A stretch of DNA of 64,000 bases from positions 12,503,475 to 12,567,474 of the forward strand of contig OW121742.1 in NCBI GenBank assembly GCA_933228675.1, written 5' to 3'. The stretch comes from Stomorhina lunata (Eukaryota > Arthropoda > Insecta > Diptera > Rhiniidae). Numbering within the stretch: the first letter of the stretch is position 1; each line of letters opens with the position of its first letter. This document shows positions 22,761 through 34,719 of this stretch, in pieces. The position numbers and the translations under genes were made by a program. Below the pieces are notes generated by a model, which ran no database searches, had not been told where the DNA came from, and saw only the letters and a program-made list of their open reading frames with translations.

Positions 22761-23377
22761 AAAATTTCTATAAAAATTGTAAGACGAAAATTTTTTTATA
22801 AAAATTTTAAGAAGAAAATTTTTCTATAAAAATTTGAAGACGAAATTTTTTCTATAAAAATTTGAAGACGAAAATTTTTCCATAAAAATTTTAAGAAGAA
22901 AATTTTTCCATAAAAATTTTAAGACGAAAATTTTTCTATAGAAATTTTGGAATGAAAATTTTTCGATAAAAAAAATTTTAGACGAAAATTTTTCTATAAA
23001 AATTTTAAGACGAAAATTTTTCTATAAAAATTTTAAGATGAAAATTTTCTATAAAAATTTTAAGACGAAAATTTTTCTATAGAAATTTTGGAATGAAAAT
23101 TTTTCGATAAAAAAATTTTAGGATGAAAATTTTTCTATAAAAATTTTAGGACGAAAATTTCTCTATAAAAAATTTTTCTATCAAAATTTTTCTATCAACA
23201 TTTTCTTATCAAAATTTTAAGACGAAATTTTTTTTTAAAAAATTTCAATACGAACATTTTTCTATAAAAATTTCAATACGAAGATTTTTCTATAAAAATT
23301 TCAGTACGAAATTTTTCTATAAAAACTTTATAATGAAAATTTTTCTATAAAAATTTTAAGACGAAAATTTTTCAAAA
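22761..23377 (-). repeat. 28-bp minisatellite array 3, inverted arm
   Basis: The same 28-bp unit in reverse complement (AAGACGAAAATTTTTC plus TATAAAAATTTT). Positions 22781-22924 are the reverse complement of 21947-22090 with one mismatch over 144 bp, including the order of the rare AAGAAG, TTTGAAGACG and TTTTCCATA variants. Confidence 0.92.
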
Positions 23378-23676
23378 AGAAGTTTATTTGCATTTGATCC
23401 CAAATCTGTTACATTTATTTATTAATGTAACAGACCAATTTATTGATAAAAAGCCTAAAAAATGTTTGCGGAGAAACCAAATTCCTCGACGCGTTTCGAT
23501 GGTTGGTTAAGCCATCTCTTCAGGAGGATTATCCCCAATTTAGACAGATCGAAAACCTCGCATTATTACTAAATTTACAAACATAACTTTTAAGAATTAT
23601 GTTCATAAACCAAAAGTAAAAGCGTAGATTATCGACTGAACAAAAACAAACACTTTTCAGTTTTCATCTACCTTCA
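23378..23676 (-). mobile_element. 0.3-kb insertion in array 3; probable Penelope-like element remnant
   Basis: About 300 bp of non-array sequence with array units of the same orientation on both sides. On the minus strand it contains a complete hammerhead ribozyme consensus (23483-23528). It also has a 10-bp perfect stem (CTGTTACATT 23406-23415 with AATGTAACAG 23424-23433, 8-nt loop). Hammerhead motifs with very short stem III are known from the terminal repeats of Penelope-like retroelements, hence the assignment. No reverse transcriptase or GIY-YIG frame is present, so it is at most a terminal fragment. Retrozyme-like or other hammerhead-bearing repeats are alternatives. Confidence 0.6.
23483..23528 (-). 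ncRNA. Hammerhead ribozyme motif (type I, minimal stem III)
   Basis: Minus strand, 5' to 3'. The stem I 5' strand is UCCUC (23528-23524). The core CUGAAGA (23523-23517) matches CUGANGA. Stem II is GAUGG/CCAUC (23516-23512 with 23502-23498), with a possible UU/AA extension and AACC loop. Core GAA (23497-23495) follows. Stem III is ACG/CGU with no loop (23494-23489), then C17 (23488). The stem I 3' strand is GAGGA (23487-23483). All conserved core residues are present, the cleavage triplet is GUC, and the predicted cut lies between 23488 and 23487. The ACGCGU stem III is palindromic, so two molecules could form a 6-bp dimeric stem III, as known for short-stem-III hammerheads. Activity is not shown. 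Confidence 0.8.
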
Positions 23677-24791
23677 CTACTATAAAAATTTTAAGATGAA
23701 AATTATTCTATAATAATTTTAAAAGGAAAATTTTTCTATAAAAATTTTAAGGCGAAAATTTTTCTATAAAAATTTTAAGACGAACATTTTTCTATAAAAA
23801 TTTTAAGCCGAAAATATTTCTATAAAAATTTTAAGACGAAAATTATTCTATAATAATTTTAAGACGAAAATTTTTCTATAAAAATTTTAAGACGAAAATT
23901 TTTCTATAAAAATTTTAAGACGAACATTTTTCTATAAAAATTTTAAGACGAAAATTTTTCTATAAAAATTTTAAGACGAAAATTATTCTATAATAATTTT
24001 TAAAGGAAAATTTTTCTACAAAAATTTTAAGACGAAAATTTTTCTATAAAAATTTTGAGACGAACATTTTTCTATAAAAATTTTAAGACGAAAATTTTTC
24101 TATAAAAATTTTAGGACGAAAATTTTTCTATAATAATTTTAAGACGAACATTTTTCTATAAAAATTTTAAAACGAAAATTTTTCTATAAAAATTTTAAGA
24201 CGAAAATTATTCTATAATAATTTTAAAAGGAAAATTATTCTATAATAATTTTTAGACGAAAATTTTTCTTTAAAAATTTTAAGACGAAAATGTTTCTATA
24301 AAAATTTTAAGACAAAAATTTTTCTAAAAAAATTTTAAAACCAAAATTTTTCTATAAAAATTTTAAGACGAAAATTTTTCTATAAAAATTTTAAGACGAA
24401 AATTTTTCTATAAAAATTTTAAGATGAAAATTTTTCTCTAAAAATTTTAAGACGAAAATTTTTCTATAAAATTTTAAGACGAAAATTTTTCTATAAAAAT
24501 TTTAAGACGAAAATTTTTCTATAAAAATTTTTAGAAGAAAATTTTTCTATAAAAATTTTTAGAAGAAAATTTTTCTGTAAAAATTTTAAGACGAAAATTT
24601 TTCTATAAAAAATTTAAACGAAAATTTTTCTATAAAAATTATAAGAAAATTTTTCTATTAAAAATTTTAAGAAAATTTTTCTATTAAAAATTTAATAGGA
24701 AAATTTTTCTAAAAAAATTTTAGGACGAACATTATTCTGTAAAAATTTTAGGAGTAAAATTTTTCTATAAAAATTTTAGGACGAAAATTTT
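23677..24791 (-). repeat. 28-bp minisatellite array 3, inverted arm continued
   Basis: AAGACGAAAATTTTTC plus TATAAAAATTTT units, with internal higher-order duplication: units carrying ATTATTCTATAATAATTTT recur near 23701, 23850, 23987 and 24207. Ends at the 24792 insertion. Confidence 0.92.
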
Positions 24792-25054
24792 TATAGATAA
24801 ACTAGCTGTTTGTACCCGGCGTTGCCCGGGCTGATAGTAAAAGATTTTTACTTATTGCTGTGTTAACTATTTCTTTAAAAATTAACATTATGAAATGTTT
24901 TTTATTAATTTTTTACCTGAATCCCTTATGAATGTATTTGCATATGTATTTAATTGACTTTAGTGATTGGCAGTACTGCAAATGAATGTTTGCTTGCAAT
25001 GGGCCCATACATGTCAAACAGCATACAACACAGACGCTAATATTTTTTTATATT

Positions 25055-25365
25055 TATAGATTATCAAACAATCGTCAAATAGTCAGCTAATCGTGAAACA
25101 ATTATCGAACAATCATAAAAAAATTATAGAACAGTCGTCAGTCAATCATCAATCAACCATCAAACAATCGACAAAAAATCATCAAAGTACCGTCATAAAA
25201 TCGCCAGTTAATCGTGAATCAATTACCAAACAATTTTTAAAAATCTTCAAACAGTCATCAGTCTATCAATTATTAAACAACTGTCAAACAATCGTCAAAC
25301 AACCATCAAATAATCATGACAAATCTTCAAACAATCCTCAGTCAAGCTATTATCAAACATTAATC
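25055..25365 (+). repeat. Short-period degenerate repeat (AATCGTCAAAC-like)
   Basis: About 300 bp of degenerate 11-14 bp repeats built on CAAACAATCGTCA and CAATCATCAA. This keeps one frame open for 102 codons (25093-25401), encoding a N/Q/S/K-rich string. The open frame is explained by the repeat and lacks any recognised domain, so I do not call a gene. Confidence 0.7.
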
Positions 25366-25689
25366 ATATTTCCAATCCATGCAGCCGTTTTCCGATTTTA
25401 GATAAATGAAAAAAAGTGGGCGTAAAAGTATACATTGTAAATTTTTCTTTATGTGGAATCCTAACTTGGACTAAAGAAAACAAAAAAAAAAAAAATGTCC
25501 TGATTGGTCCAGAAGTTCTAAAGTGATGCAATTTTAAAGAAAACGGGAAATTTATCCCCATTTTTCGATTCCCAGGTCCTCCTTGGTCCATTTTCAAAAA
25601 ATTCAAAAAACGAAAAACTATCCTATAGTATGAAAATATCCACATTTAAAACTATAATTAATTTGGTTAAATCGTTTTGATCATCCATA
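25366..25689. other. Non-repetitive interior of the 7.4-kb insertion
   Basis: No tandem unit. A 93-codon minus-strand open frame (25364-25645) has no recognisable motif and overlaps a poly-A run. Confidence 0.4.
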
Positions 25690-27235
25690 TTTGTAATTTT
25701 TATATTTGACTTATTGGAGGGGTCACGCCCACTTTAGATCACACCTTAACATACTGTCGAAATTTAAAATTTCGGAAAAATTGGTTTGCAGGGTCGTGCA
25801 TATTTGTTATTTTTAATATTTGACTTATATGGGAGGGTCATGCTCATTTGAGATTTAAAAAAAAAACCTTGCCTATTTTAACCACCGGTCACACTTTACC
25901 ATACTGTGAAAATTTCAGAAAAATCGGGCATCGGTCATCCATATTTCTCATTTTCAATATTTGACTTATATGGGAGAGGTCACGCCCACTTAAGATTTCA
26001 AAAAAGAACCTTGCCTATTTTAACACCTGTCACACCTTACCATACTGTAAAAATTTCGAAAAAATCGGTCTGCAGGGTCGTCCATATTTGTAATTTTTAA
26101 TATTTGACTTATCACTTCAGATTTAAAAAAAACCTTGCCTATTTTAACCACCGGTCACACTTTACCATACTGTGAAAATTTCAGAAAAATCGGGCATCTC
26201 GGTCATCCATATTTGTCATTTTCAATATTTGACTTATATGGGAGGGGTCACGCCTACTTGAGATGTCAAAAAAAATCTGGCCTATTTTATCCGTCACACC
26301 TTAACATACTGTAAAAATTTCGGAAAAATCGGTCTGCAGGGTCGTCCAAATTTAAAATTTTTAATATTTGACTTATATGGGAGGGTCATGCCCAATTCAG
26401 ATTTCAAAAAAAACCTTGCCTATTTTATCCACCGGTCACACCTTACCATACTGTAAAAATTTCAGAAAAATCGGGCAGCTCGGTCATCCATATTTGTCAG
26501 TTTCAATATTTGACTTATATGGGAGAGGTCACGCCCACTTAAGATTTCAAAAAAGTACCTTGCCTATTTTAACCACCGGTCACACCTTAAATTACTATCA
26601 TCTATACTTGTCATTTCTAATATATGAGTTTTATGGGAGGGGTCACGCCCACTTGAGATTTGGGAAAAAGACCTTGTCCATTTTATCCACTGGTCACACC
26701 AAACCATATTGTCTGAATTTTAGCTCGGTCATCCATATTTGTCATTTTCAATATTTGACTTATATGGGAGGGGTCACGCCCACTTAAGATTTCAAAAGTG
26801 AACCTTGCTTATTTTATCCACCGTTCACACCTTGACATACTATACAAATTTCAGAAAAATCGGTCCGTTCGGTCATTTATATTTGTCATTTTTAATATTT
26901 AACTTATATGGGAGGGGTCACGCCCACTTGACAATTAAAAAAAGAACCTTGCCTATTTTAACCACCGGTCACACCTTACCATACTGTGAAAATTTCAGAA
27001 AAATCGGGCAGCTCGGTCATCCATATTTGTCATTTTCAATATTTGACTTATATGGGAGGGGTCACGCCCACTTGAGATTTCAAAAAAAAAAAATTGGCCT
27101 ATTTTATCCATCCGTCACAGCTTAACATACTGCCAAAATTTCAGAAAAATCGGGCCTCTCGGTCACCTATATTTGTAATTTTTAATATATGAGTTATGTG
27201 GGAGGGGTCACGCCCCCTTGAGATTTCAAAAAAAA
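25690..27235 (+). repeat. ~144-bp tandem array (about 12 units)
   Basis: Anchor GGTCACGCCCAC (or close variants) recurs at 25721, 25836, 25978, 26246, 26384, 26527, 26641, 26772, 26916, 27060 and 27206, most often 138-146 bp apart, with one truncated unit near 26115 and a few 115-bp deletion forms. Each unit also has CCTTGCCTATTTTAACCACC, CACACCTTACCATACTGT and TTTCAGAAAAATCGG. The 139- and 106-codon open frames (26368-26787, 26805-27125) encode the repeat itself (for example SIFDLYGRGHAHLRFQK) and are not evidence of a gene. Confidence 0.9.
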
Positions 27236-27500
27236 ATCTAGCCTATAAATCTACCCAATTTAAATCTTGTTCTTGTCGCTTTTGATTTTGAATATTTTAC
27301 AAAAGTTTCCTTTTTTACCCGTTGTTTACCCCTGATCAGCCAAATTAAAAAAAAAAAAATCCGGATACATGTCCTAATATTTTTATTGCTGATCTTAACT
27401 CCATTTTTGTTAATTGAAAAAAATACCAAACACCTGTCACATATTTCTTCAATGTCAATAGAACAGTCCATAAATCATTGATTTATTTTTTATTTTATTG
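27236..27500. other. Transition between the two internal arrays
   Basis: Poorly matching sequence leading into the next array; a 77-codon minus-strand open frame here has no recognisable motif. Confidence 0.4.
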
Positions 27501-30500
27501 ATTTAAGCAACATGCACAGTTTAAAAGGAAAAACCTATCTTTAAATTTTTGACCCGTTTTTGTTATTTTCGATTGCGGTACAAATTTTGTTTCTATAATA
27601 ATTGATTCAAAAATTATATATGGATCAAAAAAGTACCAAAATTTAGTTTTTATCCTTTTTATTCCCTATTTTTAGCTCATTTACGAAAAGTACCTACTAA
27701 AAACATGACTTTTTATTTTTCTATTCGATCTAAGTCCAATTTAAATTTTTTCCTGTCGATATTAGTATCAGAGATATAACTTTACTAATGTTTTTATATT
27801 CTACCCTATTTTAACCCCAAAACTGTTTAATTTGCAAAAATTACTGAAAAGTCCCTTAATTTTTAGGGCTTATCTTAGACCATTTTAGTGTTTGTTTCCA
27901 TCTATTAGGTTTAGAATGTCATAGATTTTTCCCTTTTTTACCCCTTTGATTGACACATCTCTAATTTATGCTTTTGACTTCATTAGCTTAAATGAATATT
28001 TTCCCGTTTTCACCTTTTGGAACCCCATTTATCGTAAAAGTACCAAGCACATGTTTAATATTTTGTTAATACTTATTGATTTATGTTTATGAGTTCAAAA
28101 GATACGTATGGGTTAAAAAAAAGTACAAAAATGTAGTTTTTACCCTTTTTGCCCTTATTAGTGCCATTTCCAAAAAAAGTACAGAACACATGTACCTTTC
28201 ATTTTCTAGCCGATTATATGATTTATTCATTTTCTAGCCTGTTTTAACCATAAGCGGCCAAATTAAAAAAAAAAATACCGAACCCGTGTCCTTTAATTTT
28301 TAATGCTGATCATAGACCAATTTAATCTTTGTTTCTATCACTTTTGATTTATGAGATATTACGTTACCGATTTTCCCCCTTTTTACTCCAAAAATTAAAA
28401 AAAAGGAATCAATCGCGTGTCTTATACTTCTGCAATGTGAATAGACCTGTCTGTATATTATACTTCTGGCTTTATTTGTTTAAATGATATTCATAGTTTT
28501 TACTCTTTTGTGCCTCATTTATCGTAAAAGCGCGAAGCACCTTCTTAATTTTTGTTAGTCCTTATCAATTGTGATTTAAATAGAGTATTTATGTTTATTA
28601 GTTCAAGAGATACTTATAGGGTTAATAAAGTACCAAAATATAGTTTTTTCCCTTTTTCTCCCTTATTAGTTCCATTTCCAAAAAAGTACCAAAAACGTGT
28701 CCCCTTTTTTTGCAAGATGATCCAAATCCAATTTCAACTTTGTTTCTAACGATGTAAATTTCGGAGATATGATGTTACTAATTTATCCATTTTCTTTTTC
28801 AATTTTTTTCAATTTACTTTTTCAATATGAATCCACCCGTCTGTAAATTATAGTTCTGGCTTCATTAGTTAAAAACCTACCCTTGAATATTTCCCAGTTT
28901 TTATCTTTTTTACCTCAATTATCGTAAAAGTACCAAATACGTGTCTAATAATTCTTTGTTACTTATCAATTGTGACGTTTACTGTTTCTCTATGTTTGTT
29001 ATTTCAAAAGATACGTATGGGCTCAAAAAAAGTACCATATTCAAAAAAGTACCAAATACGTTTCTCGTTTTTTTCAGCCCATCCGAAGCAAATTTCAACT
29101 CTTTTCCTATCGTTTTGGATTTCGGAGATATGACGTTACTAATATTTCCCATTTTTTCCCTGTTTTAACCCCAAAACGGCCGAATTAAAGAAAAAAGTAC
29201 CGAATACATGTCCCTTAATTTAAAGTGCCGTTTTTAGACCGATTTAGTTGTTGTTTCTATCACTTTTGACTAAGAAGATATATTTTTACCGATTTTTACC
29301 CCCAAAATTAAAAAAGCACCAGACACTTATTTTACTTTTTTCAGTGTCAATTTACCAGCCAATAAATTATGCTTCTGGCTTCATTAGCCGAAAAGATATT
29401 CTTAGCTAAAAAGCAAAAAACCTACTCTTGAATATTTTCCCTTTTTTTTACCCTTTCGTCCCACATTAATCGCAAAAGTACCAAATACGTGTTTAATAGT
29501 TTTTTAATGCCTATCAGTGTTTCTATGTTTATTAGTTCAAAAAATATATATGTGTTAAAAAAGTACCAAAATATAGTTTTTACCCTTTTTTATTCTTATT
29601 AGTACCATTTTTGAAATAGTACCAAATACGTGGCCATTTATTTTTTTATCCGATTCAAATCCAATTTAAACTTCGTTTGCATCGGTGTTAGTTTCGGAGA
29701 TATGATGTTACTAATTTCTCCCTTTTCTACCCTGTTTTACCCTTTAAAAGATCGAATTTCAAAAAAGTACCGAATACGTGTCCCTTAATTTTTAGTGCTG
29801 ATCTCAGACTAATTTAGTTTTTGTTTCTATCACTTTTGATTTAGAAGATATATTTTTACCCCCAAAATTAAAAAAAGTACCAAAAATGTATTTTATTTTT
29901 TCTTTGTCAATCGACCAGTCAATAAATTATACTTCTGGCTTCATTAGCCTAAAAGATATCCATAGCTAAAAACAAAAAACCTACCCTTAAATATTTTCCC
30001 TTTTTTACCCTTTTGTATCCCATTAATCGCAAAAGTACCAAATACGTATTTAATTGTTTTTTAATATCTATCTGTTGCGATATAAATTATGTTTCTATGT
30101 TTATTAGTTCAAAAGATACATATTAGTTGAAAAAAGTACCAAAATATAGTTTTTACCCTTTTTTATCCTTATTAATGCCATTTCCAAAAAAGTACCAAGC
30201 ACGTGTCTCCTTATTTTCCTAGCCGATTCAAATCCAATTTCAACTTTGTTTGCATCGATGTTGGTTTCGGAGATATGATGTTACTAATTTCTCCCTTTTC
30301 TACCCTGTTTTACCTTCTAAGAGGTTGAACTTCAAAAAAGTACCGAACATGTGTTCCTTAATTTTAAGTGCCAATCTCAGACCAATTTAGTTTTTTGTTT
30401 AGAAGATATACTTTACCGATTTTTACCCCCAAAATTAAAAAAAAGTACCAAACACGTAGCTTATTTCTTTTCAATGTAAATCTACCAGTCAATAAATTAT

Positions 30501-32090
30501 ACTTCTAACTTCATTAGCCTAAAAGATATCCATGGCTAAAAAGCAAAAAAACTATCCTTGAATATATTCCCTTTTTTTACCCTTTTGTACCCCATTAATC
30601 GCAAAAGTACCAAATACGTATTTAGTTCTTTTTTAATATCTGTCGGTTGCGATATAAAATATGTTTCTATGTTTATTAGTTCAAAAGATACATATGGGTT
30701 AAAAAAAGTACCAAAATATAGTTTTTACCCTTTTTTATCCTTATTGGTGCCATTTTCAAAAAAGTACTAAACACGTGTCCCCTTATTTTTTTAGCCGACT
30801 TAAATCCAATTTCAACTTTGTTTCTATCTGTATTGGTTTCGGAGATATGATGTTACTGATTTCTCCCTTTTCTACCCTGTTTTACCTTCTAGGAGGTTGA
30901 ATTTCACAAAAGTACCGAACACGTGTCCCTTGGTTTTAAGTGCCGATCTCAGAACAATTTAGTTTTTGTTTCTATCACTTTTGGTTTAGAAGATATATTT
31001 TACAGATTTTTACCCCCAAAATTTAAAAAAAGTACCAAACTCGTAGTTATTTTTTTCAATGTCCATCGACCAGTCAATAAATTATACTTCTGGCTTCATT
31101 AGTCTTAAAGATATCCATGGCTAAAAACCAAAAAACCTATCCTTGAATATTTTCCCTTTTTTACCCTTTTGTACCCCATTAATCGCAAAAGTACCAAATA
31201 CGTATTTAGTTTTTTTTAATATCTATCGGTTGCGATATAAAATGTGTTTCTATGTTTATTAGTTCAAAAGATACATATGGGTTAAAAAAAGTACCAAAAT
31301 ATAGTTTTTACCCTTTTTTATATTTATTAGTGCCATTTTCAAAAAAGTACCAAACACGTGTCCCCTTATTTTTGTAGGCGATTCAAATCCAATTTCAACT
31401 TTGTTTCTGTCTATGTTGGTTTCGAAGATATGATGTTACTAATTTCTCCCTTTTCTACCCTGTTTTGCCCGCTAGGCGGCCGATTTTCAAAAAAGTACCG
31501 AACACGTGTCCCTTAATTTTTAGTGCTAATCTCAAGCCAATTTAATTTTCGCTTCTATCGCTGTTGGTTAAGGAGATATAATGTTACCGATTTTTCCCTT
31601 TTTTACCCTTTTAATTGAAAAAAGTACCAAACACGTATTTAATATTTTGTACTGGGCAATCGACCTCCCTATAAATTTTATTGGTAGCTTTATTGGTTCA
31701 AGTCAAATACAAAGAAAAAGAAAAATGGACCTACCCTAAATTTTTTTCCCCGCTTTTCCCCCTTTTTGAACCCTGAATCAAAAAAGTACCAAACACGTGT
31801 CTAATATTTTTTTCTTGTTTACCGGCTCCGTTTTGAATTTTGTTACTCTGTTGATTGGTTCAAAAGATACACATGGGTTTAAAAAAGTACCAACATTTCA
31901 TTTTTACCCTTTTTACCCCCTATTTGTCCCATCTGCTAAAAAGTACCAAACACGTGTCTACTTATTTTTGCAGCTGATCCCAACGCAATTTCAATTTTGG
32001 GCCTATGACGTTTACTTCCGGAGATACAGCATTACTAATTTTTCCCTTTTTTACCCCTTTTTACCCCCTTAGAGGCCGAATTTCCAAAAA
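27500..32090 (+). repeat. Higher-order tandem array (~585-bp unit of four sub-blocks)
   Basis: The anchor CTTCTGGCTTCATTAG (or variant) recurs at about 27971, 28463, 28851, 29371, 29931, 30501, 31086 and 31680; spacing settles at 560-594 bp toward the right. Each full unit holds four sub-blocks ending in AAAAGTACCAAACACGTGTC or close variants. In one unit the sub-blocks measure 157, 148, 120 and 159 bp. The sub-blocks differ from each other more than corresponding blocks in successive units do, which is the definition of a higher-order repeat. Open frames of 65-91 codons here are repeat by-products. Confidence 0.85.
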
Positions 32091-32180
32091 TCCCGTCTTA
32101 GTGGATCTATACTTTGAAAAAGGTACCAGCTGTCAAAATTTCAGCTCTCTAGCTTTAGCCGTTTGGGCTGTGCGATGATG

Positions 32181-32213
32181 AGTCAGTCAGTCAGTCAGTC
32201 AGTCAGTCAGTCA
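32181..32213 (+). repeat. (AGTC)8 microsatellite near the end of the 7.4-kb insertion
   Basis: Eight perfect tetranucleotide units preceding CACGTTAGAGTTTTATAT at the right end of the insertion. Confidence 0.95.
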
Positions 32214-32237
32214 CGTTAGAGTTTTATATATATAGAT

Positions 32238-33245
32238 TGTAAGACAAACATTTTGCTAAAAAAAATTTAAGACGAAAATTTTTCTATAAAAATTTTAAGA
32301 CGAAAATTTTTCTATAGAAATTTTAGAATGAAAATTTTTCGATATAAAAATTTTAGGACGAAAATTTTTCTATAAAAATTTTATGACGAACATTTTTCTA
32401 TAAAATTTTAGAACAAACATTTTTTTTTAAATTTAAAGACGAAAATTTTTCTGTAAAAATTTTAAGACGAAAATTTTTCTGTAAAAATTTTAAGACGAAA
32501 ATTTTTCTATAAAAATTTTAAGACGAAAATTTTTCTATAAAAATTTTAAGACGAAAATTTTTCTATAAAAATTTTAAGACGAAAATTTTTCTATAAAAAT
32601 TTTAAGACGAAAATTTTTCTATAAAAATTTTAAGACGAAAATTTTTCTATAAAAATTTTAAAACGAAAATTTTTCTATAAAAATTTTAAGACGAAAATTT
32701 TTCCATCAAATTTTGTGATTAAAATTTTTCCATCAAATTTTGTGATTAAAATTTTTAAGGAAAAATTTTGTGATGAAAATTTTAAAAGAAAAATTTTTGT
32801 CAAAATAATTTAAAACAGAATTTTTGTATAAAAAAATTAATCACGAAAATTTTTCTATTAACATTTTATAAAGAAAAATTTTTCTGTTATAATTTTACGA
32901 AAATTTTTCTATTAAAATTTTATAACGAAAATTTTTCTACAATATAAAAATTTTATAATAAAAATTTTTATATAAAAATTTATAACGAAAATTTTTCTCT
33001 AAAAATTTTATAACGAAAATTTTTCTCTAAAAATTTTATAACGAAAATGTTTCGAATAATATTTTATAACGAAAATCTTGAAAAAAATTTTATAACTGAA
33101 ATTTTTCTAAAAAAAATTTTATAACTGAAATTTTTCTAAAAAAAATTTTATAACGAAAATTTTTCTAAAAAAATTTTATACCGAAAATTTTTCTGTAAAA
33201 ATTTGTTACCGAAAATTTTTCTAGAAAAATTTTATACCGAATAGA
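32238..33245 (-). repeat. 28-bp minisatellite array 3, inverted arm resumed after the insertion
   Basis: Same orientation as 23677-24791. Nearly perfect AAGACGAAAATTTTTC plus TATAAAAATTTT units at 32455-32700, then TGTGATTAAAATTTTTCC variants and TATAACGAAAATTTTTC units to 33245. Confidence 0.92.
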
Positions 33246-34719
33246 TTTTATTTTGAATACTTAAATTGAAAAGTTTAAAAAATGTAACAAAACTCTGGTA
33301 TGTATTATGGAAATATAATGTTAACATTAAAAATACACAGAGAAATATAAAACTACAATATCTGAAAGTGTAAAAAGTAAAAGACTGCTTTACTTCAAGA
33401 ATTCGTATCGAACATTTGATTTGAACACAAACACAGTTAAACGATTTAGCTATATCGACGCAATTTGTCGCTAATAAGTCTATCTATAGATCGTTTTGCT
33501 CGATCGACATATATTGAAATGAATGTGTTGTCAATTTGATGCCAACTGGTGTTAACTTTTTAACAATTCATGGATGTCTAATGTGATCGCTGTCAATACT
33601 GATCAATATTTTTATAGTACATACAATGCAAGTGAAATGTATGTATGTAATAATAATAGTTATAGTGATCTTCTTTCTCATTATTTCTTTACCAACGCAA
33701 ACCATTTTTCTCTGTGTATAATTTCCATTCTACTTTTTCCCCTAGAATTTATTTTATATAAAATTCTACCTTTGCTTTAATAACAAAAAAATCTAAAAAC
33801 ATTAAAATAAATAGGTATAAAATAAAAATACTACTACATTAGAGTATTTAGAAAATGCCCTCTTTTTATTCATTTTCGGTTCTTTGGCTGCTGAGTCTTT
33901 ACGCCTCCAACAATTTTTAAAACCAGCAACAATTTTTATTTCATTTCTACTTTTTTTTTGCTGCAAACTTTTTTTATTTCTTTTCTCTTTATTTTTGCAT
34001 AAAATTTATTTTCTACTTATAAAATAATATTTTTTTATAATAGAACAGAATTTTGTTCCATCTTTTATTTTTTTCACTTTTTGCTGGCAAAATGATTTTT
34101 TTTTCATAAGCTTGTATTTTAATGTGTGTGTGTGTGTTTATATTAGAAGAATAATCCGGTGAGTGGAATACACTCGAAGAAATTAGAGATTTTCGTAGTA
34201 GTTGAAAAAAGGGAAAGATTTATATACGAAACAGTTAAATTCTTGAATTTTAAGCATCAACATTTCTCTAGTAAGAAAATTCAACTTCTGTTTTTAATCT
34301 AACTTATTTCGTGTGTTAATGAATTCTCTTGAGTGTAGCTTAATAAATATCTGTGTGTTTGTTTGCTTGTGTGAGTTATGTGTTGATGTAGTTGTGCTTA
34401 TGTTAGGGATTTTTCCTTAACGGCATAACCACTCCATATGCCACTAACTTTTACACAACGTTAGTGAGATCTTTTCTCATACCCTCCCCCCCTAATTCTT
34501 CTCCTCTCTTCAATTTTTGTAATAAAATTGTGATAAAAACATTTTCAACTGAAACTGTGTTTGTCTGTTTGTATGTATGTATTGAAAAAATTCCTTTTTT
34601 TTACACACACTTACAGATACACCTAATTCAATATAACATCACAACATCAGCATCATCATAAAATTTATACTTCTCACAAATGTCTGTAGAAATGTGAACA
34701 GTAGCAGGACGAGTATGCT
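33246..34719. other. Unique AT-rich DNA
   Basis: No supported gene. Contains a (GT)7 run at 34123-34137 and poly-T tracts. The 65-68 codon open frames at 33574-33780 and 34464-34661 lack recognisable features. Confidence 0.5.

Larger units (their letters stand above)
24792..32237. mobile_element. 7.4-kb insertion with internal tandem arrays; class unresolved
   Basis: Splits array 3: inverted-arm units of the same orientation lie on both sides, and both boundaries carry TATAGAT (24792-24798 and 32231-32237), a possible 7-bp target-site duplication. The left end reads AAACTAGCTGTTTGTACCCG followed by a CCCGG/CCGGG hairpin. The right end has GCCGTTTGGGCTGTGCGATG, an (AGTC)8 run (32181-32213), then GAGTTTTATATATATAGAT. 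From memory this end structure resembles a widespread invertebrate interspersed repeat whose class I cannot fix (RTE/SINE-like or DNA-type). No protein-coding frame was found; the interior is tandem repeats, described separately. Confidence 0.65.

Noticed and set aside
25093..25401. 102-codon open frame rich in N, Q, S and K
   Set aside because: It is kept open by degenerate CAAACAATCGTCA-type short repeats; no domain and no sign of a start or splice context.
26368..27125. Open frames of 139 and 106 codons with a repeated SIFDLYGRGHAHLRFQK-like phrase
   Set aside because: The phrase is the translation of the ~144-bp tandem unit; both frames break wherever the unit length is not a multiple of three.
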